DNA from: Tillus elongatus
Lineage: Eukaryota; Arthropoda; Insecta; Coleoptera; Cleridae
Direction of reading: 5' to 3'
Length of the DNA: 64,000 bases
Assembly (NCBI GenBank): GCA_964006375.1
Contig: OZ023270.1
Coordinates: forward strand, 72,940,082 to 73,004,081
The notes under the pieces were generated by a model, which had not been told where the DNA came from, did not search any database, and saw only the letters and a list, made by a program, of their open reading frames with translations. Below, piece after piece: positions 57,418 through 64,000 of this stretch. Numbering within the stretch: the first letter of the stretch is position 1; each line of letters opens with the position of its first letter. The translations under genes and the position numbers were made by a program.

Positions 57418-57431
57418 TCCAATATCTCACA

Positions 57432-57459
57432 CTTGTAATGATTTGTGATAATTATTCAG
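57432..57459 (+). repeat. 28-bp flanking repeat (probable target-site duplication), right
   Basis: Matches 55459-55486 at 26 of 28 positions. Confidence 0.75.
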
Positions 57460-57729
57460 TCACGGATATATAAGAATAATGTTATCTGACTTTCCTTGTC
57501 CAAGCAAATGAACTTGGGTTCTTTATACTTCATAGGTTTTCAATTTTGAGCAAGTAATCAATCAAAGGAACTGATCTAAGTATGAACCACTGATGAACGA
57601 TTCTAAGCTCAAAAACTATCACAACAAAACTTCAAACAATGTTCTCGTCAACATTCTGCGAAATATTCCCAATTGCATTAATTTCTCCACGCAATTTGCA
57701 AAAATTCTGCTGGGATTTCTTTTACTACT

Positions 57730-58045
57730 AATTACTTTTCCAAGTAATGTAACCTCTCAAACTAATATGACAATTGACATTACAGTCTATTTGAAATTTT
57801 GCGCTAATCGAGAACGAGATTTTAATTTACATTTTCTAATTAAAAAAAGACACTGAGACAATGCAATATCACATGAGCCATTTCTTCATCATTATTACTT
57901 GTGACTTTTGTCCATTTTTTCTCACTGATGCATCGATTAACACAGAAATGCTTCGTTTTCCCTGTTTGTCCCATAAGGCTCTGTACAAAAAATGATTAAA
58001 CATGGCCGCCACAAACGCTTGGCCACACTGTCTTTATATGGCCAC
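57730..58045. repeat. Inverted copy of the 53571-53850 repeat
   Basis: See 53571-53850; the outer end reads atggccactg at 58038. Confidence 0.65.
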
Positions 58046-58222
58046 TGTCATATCAAGATACTTAAAGCGCCCTCTGGTGGTCTGGAGTAAACTAAATTGG
58101 TTTCAAACTGAGACCGCTTAGAGTAAAATTAAACTGTCATATCAAGATACTTAAAGCGCCCTCTGGTGGTCTGGAGTAAACTAAATTGGTTTCAAACTGA
58201 GGCGGCTTAGAGTAAAATTAAA
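58045..58222 (+). repeat. Tandem duplication, two 89-base units
   Basis: Units at 58045-58133 and 58134-58222 (ctgtcatatcaagatactta ... gagtaaaattaaa) differ at only two or three bases, so the duplication is recent. It abuts the end of the repeat at 57730-58045. Confidence 0.95.
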
Positions 58223-58773
58223 GCTTGGTTTTTGTCATAATTAATTTTCATACAAAAAATTGCTTATAGAGGGGTGAGGATTAAGGATTGTAAGAATTTT
58301 TATATGAGCCTTTGTAACCCATATCCAAGGTAATCTCAATTTAGAAATCAAGAAATAGGTAGCCGGTTTCGATAAAATTCGGCAGTTTTTTCTTTTGTTG
58401 TTGGCCTGGATGAGTTCGTTGGCCAGCCCGATTGAACTCGTTTTACCAAGGGTTCTCAAGTTTTCATTCTGAAAATTTTACTACACTGGGGTTATTTTGA
58501 TAAAGTTCTTTTAAGTTATTCATTTTTTAATTAAACTTAGCACATCTGAGATGGGTAGCCTTTTAAAAACTGATTTCTCACAAAATATCAAAAACGGATT
58601 TATATGGGTTTCTTTTTCTCTAATCAGTGATCCAATTATTGGAAAATTTCAGCATTTAGTGGATGGAAGTTGTAAGGTTTTCTTGAATATACTTCCATCT
58701 ATCAGTACTAAATTGTCCAGGCTGTCAGGCATTGAATATTTAAATAGTGGCTGGACACATGGGGACCTAAATA
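58223..58773. other. AT-rich intronic DNA
   Basis: Contains a ggttcgttggccag-like block (58410-58440) also present in repeat K at 53003. No gene recognised. Confidence 0.4.
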
Positions 58774-60149
58774 CAGGGTGGCACATTGAAAACGAAACAG
58801 ACCGATTTGCGCCCAGAGAATTTTTTTTAAGAAACTCTGAAACACGTCAATTTTAATATCGAGGGGGACATGTTCTGACATAAAACTCAACTTTGTCACA
58901 TCAACCCCTTAAGAGTGGTGATAACAACCCTTATATTTTAAATAGGGAACATGGGTTGAGTGTTACATCATTTGAAAGCTCTTTCTTTTCTGAATTCAGC
59001 ACACTAATTTTTTTGGAAGTTTTATCAACTTGTTTAAAAATTATTCACAGTTGGAGTTGCAAAAACCTGTTTCATTCATTGTGAAAAGAAATGCACTAAC
59101 TAGTCAATTTTTCGTTAAAAAAAAAACAAAACAAAACCAAACGTTCAAAAATGTTTATTCAGTTAAGTAAGTGTTCAAATTGTTGACCACCAGCTTCCAT
59201 ACAAAAGTACAAATTTTGTTCAAAACGAGCTCTGACATTCTGGAGCATTTGTAGAGTTATTAGACGGCATTCTTCAACAATGCTTTGTCGTAATTTTTCC
59301 AGAAACTCCGGTTCTGTTGCGTAAATTCTACTCTTTAAATAGAAAGAAGTCTAAAGGAGTTAAATCCGGTGATCTAGGGGGCCACTCAATAGCACCTCTA
59401 CGCCCAATCCATTGCTCTGGAAACTCTCTGTTCAAAAACTCCCTAACACGTTGTGAAAATTGCGGAGGAGCTCCATCTTGTTGAAACACAAATTGATTTT
59501 CTTGATAGCGATCATCATTTTCATCAATGTCAATTAGTAGAGGGTAAACGATATCTTCTAGTAACTCCAAATACGTTTCGCCACTCAAACAGCCATCAAG
59601 AAAAATTGGTCCGATTAAACGGTCTCCAAAAATGCCAGTCCAGACATTCAATTTCTGTGGAGTTTGTGTGTGGACTTTGTGAAAATTTCTTGGATTATTA
59701 TCTGCCCAATAACGACAATTAGACGATTTACTGTAGAGTTTAATAAAAAGGTACACTCGTCTGAAAAACAGATATTGAACGGAAAGTTCCCGTTATCAGC
59801 TATTCGTGCAGTCATAACTTCACAAAACTCCAGCCTCTGATCAAAATCATCTTCATTCAGTTGTTGTACAAGATGAATTTTATACGGGTGAAATATACGA
59901 TGCTTCAATATTCGCTGAATAGTTTTCTTTTGATGTTTGAAACAGTGGCCAATTTTCTCGTGCTCAAATTTGGGTCTGCAGCAATTTGTCCTAAAACTTC
60001 AATCTCAGTAGTCTCATTTCTAACCGGACATTCACGTTCAGGATCCCGTTTTTTATTGGCTACTGAACCACTTTGTCGAAACTTGAGCGTTTCTTAAAAA
60101 AAAAAACTGGACGCAAATCGGTCTGTTTCGTTTTCAATGCGCCACCCTA
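58774..60149 (-). mobile_element. T2: inverted, deleted copy of transposon T1
   Basis: The left end cagggtggcacattgaaaac (58774) with the full long inverted repeat; the right end has only about 55 bases of the repeat (60095-60149), joined directly to the transposase at the RQSGSVANKKR block. The N-terminal coding region and most of the right repeat are lost. Confidence 0.9.
59300..60085 (-). pseudogene. T2 transposase remnant
   Basis: It reads KFRQSGSVANKKRDPE (about 60035-60085), the two helix-turn-helix parts with frameshifts, HPYKIHLVQQLNEDDFDQRL (about 59820-59885), NICFSDECTFLLNSTVN (about 59740-59790), VWTGIFGDRLIGPIFLDG (about 59590-59650), FVFQQDGAPPQFSQRVREFL and WIGRRGAIEWPPRSPDLTPL with DFFLF (about 59340-59490). 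The GAIEWPP segment deleted from T1 is intact, giving 41 residues between the second and third catalytic D. Confidence 0.88.
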
Positions 60150-60520
60150 TATAGTAAAGAAAACTGAATTTTTGTGACATTAGTACAATATTTTTTAAGT
60201 AGTTGGCTATGGTATCAAAACTGTGTCTTGTAAACAAGACTACTGGCAATTTTTTTTTATTTTTAAGACGGCAGTATTGCCAATTTGAATTTATATGACC
60301 TTTTAAAGCTTTTTATGTTATTTGTGGCATGATTGTGAACACACTGTATATAATCCAATAGTTCTTCATATGTTCACAAATAGCATAATATAAATAAGCA
60401 ATTTGTGGTGACAAATTTATTTCAGAAAGTTTACTATCTAGATATTTTGATGCTGATTTTTTATTGTATGAAAACAGTAGATATATATGCATAATAAATA
60501 ATAATAATATATCATGTAAG
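60150..60520. other. AT-rich end of PITP intron
   Basis: No transposon recognised; leads into the acceptor atatatcatgtaag at 60507-60520. Confidence 0.5.
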
Positions 60521-60751
60521 GTACACCAATTGCCTGCAGACAAGCTGAAACAGCGGGATGTGGTATTCATAGATATAGCGAATGATCCTGTTCCGGCAAG
60601 TGATTATAAGGAAGACGAGGATCCGATCAAGTTCAAGTCACAGAAGACAGGCCGTGGTCCCCTTGTCGGACCAAACTGGAAAGACCATGTTAATCCTGTC
60701 ATGACCTGTTACAAACTGGTCACTGTTGAGTTTAAATGGTTCGGATTACAA
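60521..60751 (+). CDS. vib: PITP exon encoding the central/C-terminal half of the lipid-transfer domain
   Basis: The acceptor ...catgtaag ends at 60520 and the donor gtgagt starts at 60752; 231 bases, 77 codons, phase 0. It reads [77 protein letters not shown]. The serine of [10 protein letters not shown] corresponds to mammalian Ser166 and the lysine of CYKLVTVEF to Lys195 of the headgroup site (family knowledge). It continues in phase from both alternative exons (..QEN|VHQL and ..QQN|VHQL). The remaining exons (VENFI-, FCWIDKW-type region and tail) lie beyond the window. The acceptor lacks a long pyrimidine tract. Confidence 0.94.
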
Positions 60752-60949
60752 GTGAGTATTTTTGTGATAATAAAACAATTAGGTTTTTACCTATTAATGT
60801 GGTAGTGGTATTAAAAAAATAGTCCAAACTCAACCCATGCATAAAAGTAGTAGCATTAGTAGTCCCGAGAGTATATATGTAATAATAAAACCTCTCAACC
60901 CAATTTGGTATGCAGGTTAACACCATACAAATCATAAAACTGTCGCAGT

Positions 60950-61599
60950 GTGTTGCTCAACATATTCGGTGTTATAAGTACAACTTCTGGCAGATTCTTT
61001 CAGAGAGTTCGTCCAAATTTTCTGGATGATTTTTGTAGACACGGTTCTTCAAATGACCCCACAAGGAGCAGTCTGGTGGAGTCATATTAGGGGATCGAGG
61101 TTACCATTTTATTGTACCACCTCTGCCAATCAGCCTGCCTGAGAAATGGTTGTTTAGAAACTGCATTGCTTCATTAAATAATGTGTTTGAGCAACATCAT
61201 GTTGATACCAGATAACACCTACATTTCCATCTTGTTGGATGGCAGGAACTATACGTTCTCTAAGGAGCTCAAAATGCTTCTGTTTGGTTAATGTACATTC
61301 TATGAAGAAAGGTCCCATAATATTGTTACCCAGTATTCCCGCCCAGACGTTAACCTTCTCAGGATATTGTGTATGACGTTTTCCCATCCAGTGTGGGTTA
61401 CCTCTAGATCAAATTCTGTAATTGTACCTATTAACTTGGCGGTTTAGCCAAAAAGTAGCTTCGTCGCTGAATACAGTTTTGTGTGCTAATTAAGGAACTT
61501 GGTTAATATTTTCCATCGTGATTTCGACAGGATCACCCTCTAAAAGCTCTTGGGTGTAATGAATCTTGTACGGCTTCAACTTGTTTTCCTTCAAGATAG
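60950..61599 (-). pseudogene. T3: Tc1/mariner-superfamily transposase, C-terminal part
   Basis: Minus strand: KPYKIHYTQELLEGDPVEIT (about 61530-61575), a degraded first-D block DEATFWLNRQVN (about 61440-61475), HWMGKRHTQYPEKVNVWAGI, LGNNIMGPFFIECTL (about 61300-61395), VGVIWYQHDVAQTHYL (second D region, altered from QQDGA) and RSPNMTP-type sequence near 61090, where the third D region is degraded. It is split from its N-terminus at 63741-64000 by LOA copy C. Similar in layout to T4. Confidence 0.8.
61586..61599 (+). repeat. 14-bp target-site duplication of LOA copy C, left
   Basis: ttccttcaagatag, identical to 63727-63740. Confidence 0.92.
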
Positions 61600-63726
61600 G
61601 TTAGGTTAGGTTAGGTTTGATTGTGAGTGGGCCATACTGGTCCCTCCACCGCGACCATAAGGTCTATTGTGGCTCACGCCTAATAGTCTATATTTCGCCC
61701 AACAAAGCCAGCCTCCTGCAGAGGTCGATAATCTTTGTGGGCGAAAGTTGATCCAGATCCTCCGGAGCAAGCTTCATCTTGCCAAAGAGCAGGTATTTAG
61801 TCCTGTCCGCTGCCGGACAGGAACACAGTATGTACTCTGCTGTCTCGTCACTCTCCACACACAGCGCCACTCGGTCTCCTGACCGACTCCAATACGGTGC
61901 ATGTGGTGACGCAAGCGGCAGTGTCCTGTATACAGGCCGACTAGAGTACTCAGTTGTTGTCTGTTTAACTCTAGAAGTTTTTTAGCCCTTGACTCAGACA
62001 GGCTATTTATGAAGGCCTTAGAGTGAGCTAATCCTGGAAGATTTTGCCAATACTGGATTGTCATTCTTTCTATCCAGGTCTTTAAAGTACGTTTTGCTGT
62101 GCATGATGTTATCCCCAGCACCGGTTCTGGTCCAACAAAGTCTCTCTGGGCACCACTCCTAGCAAGCGTGTTGGCCGCAACATTGCCATCATGGTCCGAG
62201 TGACCTGGTATCCATACCAGCGACACCTCATTACAGCTGCCCAGTTCGTTAAGAGCAGATTTACAACTCCATACTGTTTTTGAATTACACCGGTAGGAAC
62301 CAAGAGCCTTTATTGCAGCTTTTCTATCTGCATATATCTTTATCGATTTGTGTGTGCACTGGTTTTTTATACTTTCCCTTGCACACATCTCGATGACACT
62401 TCTGCCTGGTGTATGGTTGCGTACTTGCCGAGGCTAGCTGATAGTCTAGCATCGGTGCTGCTCCCATATGCGCCGGCTCCTACTCCCATATTGGTTTTGG
62501 AGCCATCAGAGTACCAGCAGAGATCGGCTCTCAATAGGGTCGTTTGATTTCGCTGCCAGTCCTCCCTTTTCGGGAGGACGGTCTTGAAAGACAGATCTCT
62601 ACTGATCTTTGTAGGCATCAAGTCTGACACCATTCCCAGAATCCCGTGACCCTCAATGTCATGGAGGAGTCCGGACCCTCCCAGACTAATTTCCTTCGGC
62701 ATACTGTCGGCCGTTTGTTTTAGTCTGTACGTTGTCCACCTCATCACCCTCTCCAACCATATATGAAGAGGTGGAATATTAAGGAGGACCTCTAGAGCGG
62801 CTGATGGTGCGGTGCTTATCGCTCCCGTTATCATCAGACAAGCTTGTCTCTGTAGATGAGCCAGTTTGGCCCTCGCGATACCACGAAGTGCCTTAGGCCA
62901 CCAAACTATGGCTCCATATGTTATCATTGGTCTGATAACCACTACATAGAGCCAGTACATATGTTGGGGGTTTGTTCCCCAGTTGTTTCCACAGATTCTC
63001 TGGCATGTCCACGGGGACAGTTTAGCCCTGCGGATTACATTCTCTAACTGTATGTCCCAGTTGAGCTTGTTATCTAGGGTAACCCCCAGATATTTTGCTT
63101 GTTCCGAAAATGGAATCGTTTCCTCCCATAAGAATAGGTGGTTTTAATTTGTCCAACCTCCTTCTGGTAAATGGAACAATGATCGTTTTGCGGGGGTTCC
63201 CAGACATCTGTTCCCTCCGGCACCAATCATTCACTACATTTAGTGTCTCCTGAAGAGTACTTGCTAGTTCCTCCTCATATTTTCCCCTAACCATTATGAC
63301 TAGATCATCAGCATACGCCTGGAGCTCAACCTCCCACAGTCCGAGGATAGCCAGCAAATCGTCCACAAAGAGAGACCATAGCAGGGGGGGATAGAACTCC
63401 CCCCTGAGGGCACTCCCTCGCAGCCCTGAAGCCTCCCCCTGCAGCAAGGTAATAACGGTCCGATTGTGGAGCATGCTTTCGATCTAGCCAAAAACGGTAG
63501 GTTCCACCCCTCTAGCGATAGTGGCTTCGTACAGGGAGATAGGTAATGCATTATTGAATGCTCCTTCAATGTCGAGAAATGCAGCCACCGCCACCTCCCC
63601 GTTATCCAGGGAGTGTGTAATCTTCTCGACGAGGTTATTGAGTGCTAACTCAGTAGATTTGCCAGTTTGGTAGGCATACTGGTGGGTATTAAGGGGGTTG
63701 TTGACTAAGATGCTCCCCCTTATGTG
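61600..63726 (-). mobile_element. LOA-family RNase H retrotransposon copy C, 5'-truncated, inserted in T3
   Basis: AACCT tail at 61598-61618 (about four units), cysteine tail (about 61800-61860), RNase H (61774-62388 and 62367-62600), thumb (62600-62960) and RT palm (63070-63726). It starts at HIRGSILVNNPLNTHQYAYQ within the RT fingers. FLDIEGAFNNAL (motif A) and LQAYADDLVIMVRGKYEEEL (motif C, about 63300) are readable. The 14-bp duplication is exact. The 197-codon frame 62367-62960 (MYWLYVVVIRPMITYGAIVW onward) and the 204-codon frame 61774-62388 are the longest open pieces. Several frameshifts. Confidence 0.95.
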
Positions 63727-63740
63727 TTCCTTCAAGATAG
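63727..63740 (+). repeat. 14-bp target-site duplication of LOA copy C, right
   Basis: ttccttcaagatag, identical to 61586-61599. Confidence 0.92.
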
Positions 63741-63850
63741 TGTCTACAGATTTTTTACACATTTCGGCATTTATTACGAACAGGTTGGCGCTTGCTTTTG
63801 GATTTTGCTCTATTTGTAATAAAACGTTTAACTTAATTTCATCACTTGTA
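63741..63850 (-). pseudogene. T3 transposase, N-terminal helix-turn-helix part
   Basis: VTSDEIKLNVLLQIEQNPKA and SANLFVINAEMCKKSVDTIL (about 63745-63850, minus) continue across the LOA insertion into KENKLKPYKIH at 61570-61590. This is the second helix-turn-helix region of a T1-like transposase. Confidence 0.75.
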
Positions 63851-64000
63851 ACGGTGGGTGTTAAGGGGGTTGTTGACTAAGATGCTCCCCCTAATGTGTT
63901 CCTTCAAGATAGTCTCTACAGATTTTTTTACACATTTTGGCATTTATTACGAACAGGTTGGTGCTTGCTTTTGGATTTTGCTCTATTTGTAATAAAACGT

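Larger units (their letters stand above)
63682..64000. repeat. Tandem duplication of the copy C 5' junction (172-base period)
   Basis: 63682-63835 recurs at 63854-64000 (gggtgttaagggggttgttg ... gctctatttgtaataaaacg), including the last ~45 bases of LOA copy C, the target site and the flanking T3 sequence. The duplication therefore happened after the insertion. It continues past the window edge. Confidence 0.93.

Noticed and set aside
58551..58856. 101-codon open frame on the + strand
   Set aside because: Its second half reads the T2 inverted repeat and the first half is AT-rich background; no recognisable domain.

Overview
This window is insect-type nuclear DNA: AT-rich, with GT-AG introns and an exceptionally dense load of decayed transposable elements. 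Non-LTR retrotransposons with apurinic endonuclease, reverse transcriptase (RT) and sometimes RNase H make up the largest share. They are joined by Tc1/mariner-superfamily DNA transposons, one hAT element, foldbacks and AT-rich dispersed repeats. The 3' tail of one retrotransposon family is built of TTAGG/AACCT, the insect telomere motif. I cannot fix the insect order from sequence alone.

The only host gene I can support is on the + strand in the right half: a class I phosphatidylinositol transfer protein (PITP; Drosophila vibrator / PITPNA-PITPNB type). Four in-frame, phase-0 exons lie at 39196-39459, 48272-48349, 48553-48630 and 60521-60751. The second and third are a tandemly duplicated pair of 26 codons each that encode two diverged versions of the same protein segment, so they are very probably mutually exclusive alternative exons. 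The 5' and 3' ends of the gene lie outside the window or were not found. Its introns (8.8 kb, 11.9 kb and more) consist largely of transposons.

Layout. 0-3.2 kb: a 5'-truncated RNase H retrotransposon (family LOA) and a dead mariner. 3.4-6.0 kb: an R1-like RT fragment and a complete 1.6 kb noncoding element (family S), flanked by a 12-bp duplication, whose 3' end is copied from a LOA-type retrotransposon. 6-16.7 kb: a second mariner, three copies (J1-J3) of a CR1/Jockey-group retrotransposon, a transposase fragment and another RT fragment. 17-20 kb: the AT-rich repeat family K with a MITE, an RTE-like 3' end and a (TA)n tract. 20-24.5 kb: J5, a transposase relic carrying an inverted Penelope-like dimer, a long foldback of about 0.4 kb per arm, and a hammerhead-like motif. 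24.9-33 kb: a scrambled Jockey-like element, then a retrotransposon (H) interrupted by repeat K, by a 1.8 kb internally deleted retroelement and by a 2.1 kb hAT. 33.7-38.5 kb: J6, J7 and LOA copy B. 39-64 kb: the PITP gene, with J4, a second RNase H family (LOA2), a Tc1 fragment, two long-TIR transposons (T1, T2), J8, an S-LOA chimera and LOA copy C inserted in another transposase (T3).

No transposon here is fully intact. The host gene is under clear coding constraint; everything else reads as successive layers of insertion, deletion and duplication whose order can often be read from target-site duplications (TSDs).
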